DNA from: Amphritea sp.
Lineage (GTDB): Bacteria; Pseudomonadota; Gammaproteobacteria; Pseudomonadales; Balneatricaceae
DNA length: 32,558 nucleotides
NCBI GenBank assembly: GCA_025800245.1
Contig: JAOXSA010000197.1
Span: forward strand, 1-32,558
Direction: 5' to 3'
The first letter of the stretch is position 1, and every line of letters begins with the position of its first letter. Under the pieces are notes generated by a model that was given only the letters and a program-made list of their open reading frames with translations, had not been told where the DNA came from and did no database searches. Positions 8,365-16,476 of the stretch are shown here, in pieces. Made by a program: the position numbers and the translations under genes.

Positions 8365-9279
8365 CTATTTTTCATGGATCAGGGAGTGGCCCCCGGGTTG
8401 CTGCTTTAAACGCGCACCGTCATCCGGTTCCAAACGGATAAAGCCTGCCATCAGTATCAGTCCGGAGGCGATCATCTCGATACGCCCGATCTCTGTTCCC
8501 AGAAACAGTGCACTGAACAGCAGCGCAAATACCACCTCTGTTGAGCTGAAAGTGGCGATACGCTCCATACTGGCAGACATACACCCGCGGGCAAACAGGT
8601 ACTGTGGCAATGCCGCCGCCAGAATGCCGATCGCCAGAATCAGCAGCAGTACCGAATCAGATTCAGGCAATGCAAAAGGCTGATCGCTGATCAGGTACGC
8701 AGGCACCAGTATCAGCATATGCCCCAGCAAGCTGCCGCTCATCCGACTGCGGGGGGCAATCGCTTCGACAGGCCGGGCAAAATAGTTAAGCAGCAGAGCA
8801 AAAGCCACTGGCGCTGCGAACGCCAGCATGGCCGACCAGAACGAAAGTCCGGCGGCTTCAGCCGGTTCCAGCATCAGCATGACTGCCAGCAAAATCATCG
8901 CGGCCGAGATCAGACGGTTGCGGGTCATGGTCTGGCGAAATGCGAACCAGCCAATCAGCATCGCGAACAGGGGATAACTGTAATAGATCAGAATCACCGT
9001 GGTCGCCGGGAGTAGTACAAAACAGTAGAAATATGCCAGCATTCCGCATCCGGCTACTGCCCCGATCAGCACTGTGCGCAGATACTCTGCGGATAAGCAT
9101 TCGCGGCTGCGCAGACAGGGCAGGATAATCAGAGTCGGAATCAGAAAGCGGAACAACGCCACCGCTTCCGGTGTTAAACCCTGCTGCAATAACAGTTGCC
9201 CTAGCATCGGGCTCAGGCCAAAACCTACTGCTGATATCAGAATCAACAGTTCACCGCTCTCCCGTCTTTGCCTGTTCAC
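8365..9279 (-). CDS. EamA/DMT-family transporter divergent from LysR regulator
   Basis: This is a 304-residue inner-membrane protein with about ten hydrophobic segments in two EamA repeats, typical of DMT carriers. The chosen GTG at 9279 has GGAG seven bases upstream and places the first membrane helix right after a short basic N terminus (VNRQRRESGE). The longer reading from a GTG at 9309 lacks a convincing binding site. It lies divergently from a LysR-type gene, with about 110 bases between the starts, the usual arrangement where the regulator controls the exporter in response to its substrate. The substrate is not readable; an amino acid or related metabolite is a reasonable inference. Confidence 0.85.
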   Translation of the reverse strand: MNRQRRESGELLILISAVGFGLSPMLGQLLLQQGLTPEAVALFRFLIPTLIILPCLRSRECLSAEYLRTVLIGAVAGCGMLAYFYCFVLLPATTVILIYYSYPLFAMLIGWFAFRQTMTRNRLISAAMILLAVMLMLEPAEAAGLSFWSAMLAFAAPVAFALLLNYFARPVEAIAPRSRMSGSLLGHMLILVPAYLISDQPFALPESDSVLLLILAIGILAAALPQYLFARGCMSASMERIATFSSTEVVFALLFSALFLGTEIGRIEMIASGLILMAGFIRLEPDDGARLKQQPGGHSLIHEK

Positions 9280-9351
9280 ATGCCTGCTCCTTAAGCTCGA
9301 TAAAGTCACTTCACGGGCTGCATAATAGTGAACCAGTTACAAAAAATTTAA

Positions 9352-9370
9352 TGAAAAACTTATAATTTCA
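9352..9370. promoter_or_regulatory. Possible LysR-type operator
   Basis: TGAAAAACTTATAATTTCA is an inverted repeat of five-base arms (TGAAA/TTTCA) with a 9-base spacer and contains a T-N11-A pattern as in LysR binding sites. It lies 18 bases before the regulator's ATG, in the AT-rich divergent region. TGAA/TTCA arms recall MetR sites, but the spacing is longer than the usual five. Confidence 0.35.
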
Positions 9371-9387
9371 ATTAATATCTTTCATAT

Positions 9388-10290
9388 ATGAGATTAGATA
9401 TTAAACACTGGCAGCTGCTGGAAGCGGTATCCAGATATGGCAACCTGGGACATGCAGCGGATGCGATCGGAGTGACTCAGTCAGCACTCAGCCACCGGCT
9501 GGCTGAGGCAGAAAGACGTCTGGGCAGTACCATCTTTGAACGGGATGGCCGCCGCCTGCGTGTCACGCCTGCGGGCAAAATTCTTATTCAGGCTGCCGAG
9601 AACCTGCTGCCTGAACTGGCTAAAGCGGAAGCCGAGTTTCAGCAGACGGCTGCTGATGCCTGTCATCTGATCAGAATCGGGGTTGCCGGGTATAGCGCGT
9701 ACCACTGGGTACCTGGCTTTCTGCAGTCATTACCGGTGAGCCGGGAGAAACTCCAGATCGATTTCGTTGCGACAACCGCTCAGAACAGCCTCACGCAGTT
9801 ACAGAGCGGTGCTGTGGATCTGCTTATAACACCAGAAAAGATCGACAATCAGGTGCTGCGCTCCCAGCCCCTGATCGCCGATGAGCTGGTACTGATTACC
9901 CACCCCGAGCATCCGCTGGCAGCTAAAACTTACATCGAAGCTGAAGACCTGATCGGGGAAGAGTATCTGACCTACAGCTCCGATGTGCTGCCCGGTTTCG
10001 AATATGAGCGCTTTATCCGCCCGTCAGGCGTCAGACCCAGACATCTGCAGGTTGTGGAGATGACCGATGCCATTGTGGAGATGATTGCAGTGAATCTGGG
10101 GGTGAGTATTCTGCCACGCTGGGCTCTGCACCGGGCGCTGAACCAGGGGCTGGTTCATGGAACACCTCTGACCGAACGAGGCCTGCCGCTGACCTGGTAT
10201 GTGGCCAGTCGCCGCAGCGATAACCGCCACCAGCCGGTGCAACTGACCCGTCAGGCTCTGCAGGACTGGTTCAGCCAGAATCCCAGCTGA
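9388..10290 (+). CDS. LysR-family transcriptional regulator, MetR-like N terminus
   Basis: This is a 300-residue regulator. An N-terminal winged helix-turn-helix (about residues 4-62; AADAIGVTQSALSHRLAEAE is the helix-turn-helix) is followed by a periplasmic-binding-protein-like effector domain (about 90-295). The TQSALSHRLAEAERRLG region resembles MetR, the methionine pathway activator. That may be only subfamily resemblance, since no methionine gene is adjacent. The divergent DMT transporter is the likely target. No clear ribosome binding site precedes the ATG, so expression may be low. It ends 23 bases from the convergent M23 peptidase gene, with no obvious terminator between them. Confidence 0.88.
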   Translation: MRLDIKHWQLLEAVSRYGNLGHAADAIGVTQSALSHRLAEAERRLGSTIFERDGRRLRVTPAGKILIQAAENLLPELAKAEAEFQQTAADACHLIRIGVAGYSAYHWVPGFLQSLPVSREKLQIDFVATTAQNSLTQLQSGAVDLLITPEKIDNQVLRSQPLIADELVLITHPEHPLAAKTYIEAEDLIGEEYLTYSSDVLPGFEYERFIRPSGVRPRHLQVVEMTDAIVEMIAVNLGVSILPRWALHRALNQGLVHGTPLTERGLPLTWYVASRRSDNRHQPVQLTRQALQDWFSQNPS

Positions 10291-10313
10291 GCCCCTATCC
10301 TGCAGTTGCTATC

Positions 10314-11633
10314 TTACTGTGCCTGCTTTTCAGCCAGCGCCAGTTGTTCGGTCATCTGCGCTTTAATTGCGGCGACCTGCTTCTTGAAAGCACTGCGCTT
10401 TTTACGGGCGATGGTCTGAACCACCGGAATCGGCGCTGTCATGGCGTTTACCGGACGGTTATTTACATGCAGCTCATAGTGCAGGTGTGGCCCGGTTGAA
10501 CGGCCGGAATTACCCGACGCGGCGATCTTCTGCCCCCGGGAGACCTTCTGGCCTTTACGGACATAGGCTTTATGCAGGTGCAGATAACGGGTCTTATATT
10601 TCTGACCGTGCTTAATCTCGATATACAGGCCTGCGTAACGGTGTTTGACCACCCGGGTCACAATACCATCCCCTGCTGCCAGTACCGGCGTACCAATACG
10701 AAGGGCAAAGTCAGTACCATTGTGAGGGCGAACCAATCCGGTAACCGGATGCTTCCGACGAGGATTAAAGTGAGAAGAGATCCGATAGCGCTTACTCAGA
10801 GGAATGCGCTGGAAGGCTTTCTCCAGACTCTCACCGTCGGCGTCAAAGTAGTTCTCATCAAACAGAAAGGCCGATTGCTTGCGAACTGCCCCGTCATAGA
10901 CAAAACCTTCAATAACACTGTTCCCAGTGTACTCACCATCCACGTACTGGCGCGATACAGCCAGTTGGAAACGATCTCCGGCACGCAGATGATTCCTGAA
11001 ATTCATCCGCTCTTTCAGCAGACTGGTCACCTGATACGCTTCCGCAATACGGACTCCGACTTTCTGCATTGAAGATGGCAGATTACCTTTCACTACACCG
11101 CTGAAGATCTCGGTACGGTAACCACCTTTCTCGATCAACTCTTCAAACTCAAAACCGCCTTTTTTACTGCGATCGAAGATCACTTTATAGGTCAGCCCTG
11201 AGCGGAAAATAAACTGTTTCAGTTTACCGTCGGTATCAAAGTTAAAGCCCAGTTCATGACCAGGCTGGATGGTATCCAGTGCCAGTACGTTAACGTCGGC
11301 TTCCATCAGTTTATGCAGCGTCGGCTGAGAAATGCGCAGGAAATCAAAAATGGTACTCAGGGTATCGCCCTTCTGTACCACATAGGCGATCTCACTTTCC
11401 GGTTCCGGCTCATCACTCGGCACAGCATCCGGATCAATAACGCCTTCGGCACTGGAAATATTCAGTTCCTCAGAAAGCTGGCCAATAGCCGGAGCAACCG
11501 CAGAGCTGTCATCCGATAAGCTCAGAGAGATAACGATCAGCAATGTCGCACCACCCAGCGCAACCTGATGAGCCGTAGGCAGATGGCCGAAAATATTTCT
11601 CAGCGAGCTGAGTAGCGTTCGCAGTTGTGTCAC
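10314..11633 (-). CDS. M23 peptidoglycan endopeptidase, MepM-like
   Basis: This is a 439-residue cell-wall hydrolase. It has an N-terminal membrane anchor (about 24-42), an OapA/LysM-like segment (about 75-125, with VVQKGDTLSTIFDFL), a middle domain, and a C-terminal M23 peptidase domain (about 285-390). The Zn-site motifs are intact: HNGTD (His and Asp) and HLHYE (second His), with a conserved RYLHLH segment between. MepM-type enzymes cut DD-crosslinks so that new peptidoglycan can be inserted. The start is a GTG with AAGGGGA just upstream. It stands alone, converging on the LysR gene and preceded by the structured gap 11634-12121. The protein ends in a basic, Lys/Gln-rich helix. I use no gene symbol because several paralogues share this layout. 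Confidence 0.9.
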   Translation of the reverse strand: MTQLRTLLSSLRNIFGHLPTAHQVALGGATLLIVISLSLSDDSSAVAPAIGQLSEELNISSAEGVIDPDAVPSDEPEPESEIAYVVQKGDTLSTIFDFLRISQPTLHKLMEADVNVLALDTIQPGHELGFNFDTDGKLKQFIFRSGLTYKVIFDRSKKGGFEFEELIEKGGYRTEIFSGVVKGNLPSSMQKVGVRIAEAYQVTSLLKERMNFRNHLRAGDRFQLAVSRQYVDGEYTGNSVIEGFVYDGAVRKQSAFLFDENYFDADGESLEKAFQRIPLSKRYRISSHFNPRRKHPVTGLVRPHNGTDFALRIGTPVLAAGDGIVTRVVKHRYAGLYIEIKHGQKYKTRYLHLHKAYVRKGQKVSRGQKIAASGNSGRSTGPHLHYELHVNNRPVNAMTAPIPVVQTIARKKRSAFKKQVAAIKAQMTEQLALAEKQAQ

Positions 11634-11728
11634 AGAATCCCCTTGCTTTCACCTTCACTCTGAAGGCGTTTATCACAGCCCTTTCTGAATAAGGAGAAAA
11701 AGCTGCATTTGTGACCTGATGATGGAAC

Positions 11729-11983
11729 CTGCGAATAAGTCCTGTAGGCGCTCTGACTGACGGGAAGGTTCACAATCCAGGAAGGACTTTGCAATAATGT
11801 CCAGACCTTATAAAAAGTTCTGACACCGAGTGTGGATCTTCCCGTCAGCCCCGCCGGGCCGGGCGTGAAGCCTACATCTGCAGTGTTGCAGTTTTTATTA
11901 TGGACTCAGGCCATTAATGGCGAACTGCGCCTTGCATCTGCAGGCTTCATGACCGGCATAGCCCTCACCGGACTTGTTCGCAG
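11729..11983 (+). ncRNA. Candidate structured non-coding RNA, about 255 nt
   Basis: The 488-base gap 11634-12121 has no supportable gene but holds a nested fold. P1 pairs 11729-11742 with 11970-11983 (14 pairs, one wobble). P2 pairs 11743-11749 with 11870-11876 and abuts P1. P3 pairs 11757-11774 with 11831-11848 (18 pairs, two wobbles). P4 pairs 11783-11790 with 11814-11821 (one wobble). All four wobbles are G-U when read on the plus strand and would be A-C on the minus strand, so the RNA is predicted to be plus-strand. A small hairpin at 11878-11891 followed by TTTTT looks like an internal terminator. Bases 11866-11872 could pair instead with 11943-11949, excluding P2. It is not 6S RNA, tmRNA or RNase P RNA by their conserved sequences. 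Bases 11984-12121 show nothing clear. Confidence 0.55.
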
Positions 11984-12121
11984 ATTCCTTATATGAATGT
12001 TGTTCCTTATATTATGCCTGATACAGCACATTTTTGCTGCAGTGTAAAAAATCTGTTTCAGCCCTCTGCGATAGGCAATGACAAAACAATTATTATGCAT
12101 TTACCGCTAGCGCCTCAACGA

Positions 12122-13522
12122 TCAGGTCACTGTAGAAGAGAGATAAGACGGTTGATCAATGACATCGGCGACATATTGCACCCGCTCCAACCAATCGTCC
12201 CGTGAAATCGGCCCCCCAAAACATAAGCGCAGCGCATCTGGTGGATTATTGTCGGTGCTGAAGGCCGCGCTGGCCACCGCACTGACCCCGTATGAACGTA
12301 GTTGCGCCGCCAGCTCAGAAGGATTCCAGCTGGATGATTTCGGTAGTTTTAGCCACAGATGAAAAGCACCTTTAGCAGACCCGATATGTTGCCTGCCAAG
12401 ATGCTCCTCGGCCAGTTTAAGCCGTGCAATCGCTTCCATACGAATGGCCTTACGCATCGCTTGCTCGGTACCGTCCATGATCCAGTTAGACACCAGAGTA
12501 TCGACCAGGGGACTGGACATCACACTCAACGCTCGCATCGCGCCCGCTAAACGCTGGGCATAACGCTTTGAGGGGGCATGCACAAACGCCGATCTGAGCC
12601 CCGGCCCAAAACACTTTGCCGTGCCCATAATGTAATAGGTTAATTGCGGCGCAAGATCTGCAAACGGTGTAATAGCCTCATCACTGAGCAGGGTGTAGGC
12701 GTCATCTTCGATGATTGGAATGCTATAGCGCAGGGCTACATCTGCCAATGCTTCACGCCGCCCCAGTGGGATCGTTGTGGTGGTCGGATTGTGGATCGTC
12801 GGATTCAGATACAACGCACCGACCTGGCCTTTTTTACAAATCTCTTCAAACGGACGCACCAATGGCCCGGCGACATCCCGTTCCAGAGAGTGCAAGGTCA
12901 GACCCAACTGCGCGGCGATAGCTTTAATCCCCGGATACACCAGACTCTCGACGCAGATAAGTTTGCCCGGCATCGCCAGTTGCGTCAGCAATCCCAGCAA
13001 CGCGCTGTGAATACCAGGACACACCAGAACATTCTCCAGTTCAGCATGGTCAAGCCGTTGATCCAACCAGACCAGCGCCGCTTCTTTAGCGCGGCTACTG
13101 CCACCAAACGCCTGATAACGCAGCATAGAGTAAAGGTCCTGACGTGCCAGCACCGTAATGGCACTATCACGTATCTGCTCCACCAGCGTCGGTATAGCCG
13201 GTTCAATCACCATGTTCATGGTCATCTCGTAGCTACCCAGGCTGGGAGCTACCATCGCGGTTTTACCTTTGACAAACGAACCCGAACCGGGATGCGAGTC
13301 GATCAGCCCCCGGGCGCGTGCTTCATTATAAGCCCGGGCCGCAGTGCTGTAATTGATACCGACCGCAGTCGCCAAATCCCGTAGCGGCGGCAAACGGTCA
13401 CGGGCCTGCAAACGGCCACTGTCAATATCTTCCTCGATCAGATCAGCGATCAACCGATAGGCGGGCACACCTTTGTCAGACGCCAGACGCTTCCGCCAAC
13501 GCAATAATTCATGGGTAGTCAT
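12122..13522 (-). CDS. MocR-type GntR/aminotransferase regulator of the nit operon
   Basis: This is a 466-residue regulator with an N-terminal GntR winged helix (about residues 8-80; LRDLATAVGINYSTAARAYNEA is the recognition region) fused to a fold-type I aminotransferase-like domain. The predicted PLP lysine is about residue 303 in GTAKCFGPGLR. MocR proteins use PLP, or its adduct with an amine, as the signal. The ATG at 13522 is chosen because the TTG at 13534 lies one base after the only GGAG. It diverges from the nit operon across an AT-rich 371-base region with tandem direct repeats, the kind of site MocR factors bind, so it probably controls that operon. As I recall, Nit1C clusters do not usually carry a MocR regulator. 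Confidence 0.85.
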   Translation of the reverse strand: MTTHELLRWRKRLASDKGVPAYRLIADLIEEDIDSGRLQARDRLPPLRDLATAVGINYSTAARAYNEARARGLIDSHPGSGSFVKGKTAMVAPSLGSYEMTMNMVIEPAIPTLVEQIRDSAITVLARQDLYSMLRYQAFGGSSRAKEAALVWLDQRLDHAELENVLVCPGIHSALLGLLTQLAMPGKLICVESLVYPGIKAIAAQLGLTLHSLERDVAGPLVRPFEEICKKGQVGALYLNPTIHNPTTTTIPLGRREALADVALRYSIPIIEDDAYTLLSDEAITPFADLAPQLTYYIMGTAKCFGPGLRSAFVHAPSKRYAQRLAGAMRALSVMSSPLVDTLVSNWIMDGTEQAMRKAIRMEAIARLKLAEEHLGRQHIGSAKGAFHLWLKLPKSSSWNPSELAAQLRSYGVSAVASAAFSTDNNPPDALRLCFGGPISRDDWLERVQYVADVIDQPSYLSSTVT

Positions 13523-13602
13523 GCTATCGATCAATCTCCATTAAAGCGACATTCATTAAACAAAAATTTTACAGCAATCCAAAAATCAAAGAACAACTAA
13601 AT

Positions 13603-13614
13603 TGATAGCAATCA
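13603..13614. promoter_or_regulatory. Candidate second regulator site, inverted half-sites
   Basis: TGATAGCAATCA contains GCAATCA, the reverse complement of the TGATTGC core that is repeated at 13761-13793, facing a TGAT. It sits on the MocR side of the divergent region, 81 bases upstream of the regulator's ATG, where it could serve autoregulation. Another AGCAATC occurs at 13573-13579. Confidence 0.35.
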
Positions 13615-13760
13615 TTAGTTTTTGAATGCACTAAAACTAAGCAAGCACATAGATAGCGCACTTCTATAGTACAAATAAGCATATATAACCAATTTAACTA
13701 TATTTATTACACATTAAGAAAAAATATTTTTTATCAATTTCAGATTTAGAACGCACTTAT

Positions 13761-13793
13761 TGATCGCATATTGATTGCATATTGATTGCATTC
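13761..13793 (+). promoter_or_regulatory. Three tandem 11-bp direct repeats, candidate MocR operator
   Basis: Three end-to-end copies of an 11-base unit, TGATCGCATAT, TGATTGCATAT and TGATTGCATTC, put the same face of the helix forward once per turn. MocR-type regulators commonly bind direct repeats. The array ends 14 bases before the predicted sigma-54 promoter of the nit operon, in a region otherwise made of random-looking AT-rich DNA. Confidence 0.55.
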
Positions 13794-13806
13794 AATTAAA
13801 ACAATA

Positions 13807-13824
13807 TTGGCATATCGGTTGCAA
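13807..13824 (+). promoter_or_regulatory. Predicted sigma-54 promoter of the nit operon
   Basis: TTGGCATATCGGTTGCAA fits the -24/-12 element: GG at 13809-13810 and GC at 13821-13822 with exactly ten bases between, and only one change from TGGCAC-N5-TTGC. Transcription would start near 13834, about 60 bases before nitB. Sigma-54 control fits nitrogen starvation. It needs an enhancer-binding activator such as NtrC, which is not encoded in the window. Confidence 0.65.
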
Positions 13825-13893
13825 TATAACTTTTGGAATGCTCAGCACCATTCGGGTCAGGAGCACTATAGCAACACTTTACGGAGCACAGAT

Positions 13894-14376
13894 ATGCCAA
13901 CGGTAACTACCCCCCTGCACAAAGATGGCGACTTTTTTGTTGATTACGAAGAGAAAGTATTTGAAGACGTCAAGGCTAAAGATGGCGAGAAAGCACTGGT
14001 CACTTTCCACACCGTCGCCTTTGAAGGCTCTATTGGTCTGGTGAATATGCTGCAGGCAACCCGCCTGCAGCGTAAAGGTTACGAAACCTCTATTCTGCTG
14101 TACGGCCCTGGTGTCACACTGGGGCTTCAGCGAGGTTTCCCGACCATCGGCGATGAAGCCTTTCCAGGCCATCAGAACTATGCCAACCAGCTGAAAAAAT
14201 TTATGTCTGAAGGCGGTAAGGTTTACGCTTGCCGTTTCGCACTGCAGGCCCTATACGGACATGGCGAGCCAGCCCTGGTTGAAGGCATCCGCCCGATTAA
14301 CCCACTCGATGTGATGGATCTGAAACTGCTGCATATGCGTGATGATGCAGTGATTATAGATACCTGGACACTGTAA
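13894..14376 (+). CDS. nitB: MSMEG_0572/Sll0783-family nitrogen starvation protein (NitB)
   Basis: This is a 160-residue soluble protein, first gene of the Nit1C operon. The start is the ATG at 13894, with GGAG eight bases upstream and the family's usual MPxVTTPLH beginning; the longer ORF from 13786 covers the promoter. The sequence [30 protein letters not shown] and a later [14 protein letters not shown], with one conserved Cys, suggest a DsrE-like fold (my inference). In Synechocystis the family member Sll0783 is induced by nitrogen starvation and affects polyhydroxybutyrate build-up. Biochemical function is not known. A 14-base gap separates it from the nitrilase gene. Confidence 0.88.
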   Translation: MPTVTTPLHKDGDFFVDYEEKVFEDVKAKDGEKALVTFHTVAFEGSIGLVNMLQATRLQRKGYETSILLYGPGVTLGLQRGFPTIGDEAFPGHQNYANQLKKFMSEGGKVYACRFALQALYGHGEPALVEGIRPINPLDVMDLKLLHMRDDAVIIDTWTL

Positions 14377-14390
14377 TAGGAGTGGCGGCC

Positions 14391-15437
14391 ATGAACCCTA
14401 ATCAGGTGGTACGGGCCGCTGCCGTTCAGATCGCTCCGGATCTTCAGAGCGCTGACGGCACGCTGGCTATCGTACTCAACACAATAGACGAGGCGGCCTC
14501 CAAAGGGGTGGAACTGATCGTTTTCCCCGAGACCTTCGTGCCTTACTACCCATATTTCTCTTTTGTTTACCCGGCGGTCGCCTGCGGCCCTGAACACCTT
14601 CGCCTCTACGAGCAAGCAGTGGTCGTACCGGGCCCGATTACCGACGCGGTGGCTGAACGTGCGCGCAAGCACAGCATGGTTGTAGTGCTCGGCGTCAACG
14701 AACGCGATCACGGCAGCCTCTACAACACCCAACTGATTTTCGACGCCGATGGTCAGTTGCTGCTCAAACGCCGCAAGATCACCCCCACTTACCACGAACG
14801 AATGGTTTGGGGACAGGGTGATGCGGCAGGCCTGAAAGTGGCCGACACGGCGGTGGGACGTGTCGGCGCGCTAGCCTGCTGGGAACACTACAATCCCCTG
14901 GCACGTTACACCCTGATGACGCAACACGAACAGATTCACTGCAGCCAGTTCCCCGGCTCACTGGTCGGCCCGGTATTTGCTGATCAGATTGAGGCAACCA
15001 TTCGTCACCACGCCCTTGAATCCGGTTGTTTTGTCGTCAATTCCACCGGCTGGCTAAGCGATGCCCAGATCGAATCCATCACTCCGGACGAAAAGCTTCA
15101 ACAGGCTCTGAGGGATGGCTGCAACACCGCCATCATCTCCCCTGAAGGCAAGCACCTGGCCGAACCTCTCCAAGAAGGCGAAGGATTAGTCATCGCGGAT
15201 CTCGATTTCAAGCTGATCACCAAGCGTAAACGGATGATGGATTCGGTCGGCCATTACGCCCGGCCAGAACTTCTCAGCCTGGCCATTAACGATCAGCCAG
15301 CCCAGTACAGCCACGCCATGAATACCCGTAACGAACACCACCGTGTTAAAGGAGTCGACGATGAGCCTACCCAGCAAGCAAACAAGCCGTCAGCGTTTGA
15401 TTACCGAGCTGCAGACACGCGGACTACGCCTCAATAA
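14391..15437 (+). CDS. nitC: Nit1C nitrilase, Nit6803 type (NitC)
   Basis: This is a 348-residue member of the nitrilase superfamily, which converts a nitrile to the acid and ammonia. The catalytic residues are all present: Glu47 (FPETF), Lys129 ([11 protein letters not shown]) and Cys163 (ACWEHYNPL). Their spacing equals that of Synechocystis Nit6803 (Glu53, Lys135, Cys169). A second Glu, Glu136, lies in the TYHER segment. The ATG at 14391 is preceded by GGAG at eight bases; the ORF could begin at a GTG at 14382. In Pseudomonas fluorescens the homologue is linked to cyanide assimilation. Its natural substrate may instead be a nitrile made by the neighbouring enzymes. The last 77 bases overlap nitD, and the C-terminal tail after about residue 305 is polar and probably disordered. 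Confidence 0.93.
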   Translation: MNPNQVVRAAAVQIAPDLQSADGTLAIVLNTIDEAASKGVELIVFPETFVPYYPYFSFVYPAVACGPEHLRLYEQAVVVPGPITDAVAERARKHSMVVVLGVNERDHGSLYNTQLIFDADGQLLLKRRKITPTYHERMVWGQGDAAGLKVADTAVGRVGALACWEHYNPLARYTLMTQHEQIHCSQFPGSLVGPVFADQIEATIRHHALESGCFVVNSTGWLSDAQIESITPDEKLQQALRDGCNTAIISPEGKHLAEPLQEGEGLVIADLDFKLITKRKRMMDSVGHYARPELLSLAINDQPAQYSHAMNTRNEHHRVKGVDDEPTQQANKPSAFDYRAADTRTTPQ

Positions 15438-16464
15438 TGTCGATGCCGACCATGTCAGCCGCCGCGGCGGTGCAGGTCCGACAGATCATCAGGCGGTGAC
15501 CATCGACGGTACAACCCTGATGGTTCCAACATATACCCAATCGGCCTGGCGCTCGCCGTTTACCGTTGAATCTGACGTTGTCGGTGACCGGTTACTGGAA
15601 AACAGTATCCCGCTGACCGATATTACTTTTTCACCAACACCTAAGTTTTATGAACTGAGTACCGCAGAGGGTATCCCCTACACCCAGATCGCTACATTGC
15701 ACAGCACAGACGTACTGGCCACCACAGTACTGCAAACCTGCATCCGCTACGAGAGCCGCCGTAAAGCCTGTAAATTCTGTTCTATTGGCCAATCACTGCA
15801 AGCCGGACGCACCATAGCCCGTAAAACCCCAACCCAGCTCGCAGAAGTGGCTAAAGCGGCGGTTGAACTTGATGGCATTCAACATATGGTGATGACCACC
15901 GGCACCCCCGCAAGCCCGGATCGGGGCGCGCAAGTGATGTGCGAAAGCGCTGAAGCGATCCTCAAAGCGGTCAGCATTCCGATTCAGGCGCAGTGCGAGC
16001 CCCCCAGCGATCCGGTTTGGTATCAGCGTATGAAAGATGCCGGTATCGCCAGCCTGGGCATGCATCTTGAAGTGGTCACTCCGTCACTGCGGGCTGAGCT
16101 GATGCCCGGTAAAGCCGAAATATCCCTTGAACATTACATGACAGGCTTCCGGGACGCCGTCAAAGTGTTTGGCCGCGGTCAGGTCAGCACCTATATTCTG
16201 GCGGGTCTGGGTGACAGCAAAGAGGCAATTCTGGAAACCTGCAACATGCTGATCGAAATCGGTGTGTATCCGTTTGTGGTGCCCTTTGTACCAGTCAGCG
16301 GCACCCCACTGGAAGACCTGCCACCGCCCAGCACCGAGTTTATGGAATCGATTCTGGTACCGCTGGGTAAGCGCCTGAAACTTGCACAGATGCTTTCAAA
16401 AGATATCAAAGCAGGCTGCGGTCGCTGCGGCGCCTGCTCCACTCTGTCCGAATACGAACACTGA
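15361..16464 (+). CDS. nitD: MSMEG_0568-family radical SAM protein (NitD)
   Basis: This is a 367-residue radical SAM enzyme. The start ATG at 15361 has AAAGGAG seven bases upstream and lies inside the end of nitC. The cluster-binding cysteines are probably Cys127, Cys137 and Cys140, spaced C-x9-C-x2-C, not the canonical C-x3-C-x2-C. The motif [13 protein letters not shown] is characteristic of this family. A C-terminal CxxCxxC (Cys353, Cys356, Cys359, in CGRCGACS) could hold a second iron-sulfur centre. The middle resembles BioB-like TIM-barrel enzymes ([13 protein letters not shown]). The reaction is unknown; it is probably the key carbon- or sulfur-bond-forming step of the Nit1C pathway. 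It is followed by nitE after 12 bases. Confidence 0.88.
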   Translation: MSLPSKQTSRQRLITELQTRGLRLNNVDADHVSRRGGAGPTDHQAVTIDGTTLMVPTYTQSAWRSPFTVESDVVGDRLLENSIPLTDITFSPTPKFYELSTAEGIPYTQIATLHSTDVLATTVLQTCIRYESRRKACKFCSIGQSLQAGRTIARKTPTQLAEVAKAAVELDGIQHMVMTTGTPASPDRGAQVMCESAEAILKAVSIPIQAQCEPPSDPVWYQRMKDAGIASLGMHLEVVTPSLRAELMPGKAEISLEHYMTGFRDAVKVFGRGQVSTYILAGLGDSKEAILETCNMLIEIGVYPFVVPFVPVSGTPLEDLPPPSTEFMESILVPLGKRLKLAQMLSKDIKAGCGRCGACSTLSEYEH

Positions 16465-16476
16465 CCAGAGGCCATT

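Noticed and set aside
11906-12100. 64-residue minus-strand ORF in the gap before the MocR gene
   Set aside because: No binding site, low-information sequence, and it runs through the structured element.
12644-13384. 246-residue plus-strand ORF
   Set aside because: Antisense to the MocR gene, with no recognisable domain and an Arg/Gln/His-rich shadow composition.
13627-13633. TGCACTA as an NtrC enhancer half-site upstream of nitB
   Set aside because: Only one half of the TGCACYA-N5-TGGTGCA site is present, so by itself it is not evidence of NtrC binding.
13786-13893. Longer start for nitB at 13786
   Set aside because: It would translate through the predicted sigma-54 promoter; the ATG at 13894 has GGAG and the family N terminus.
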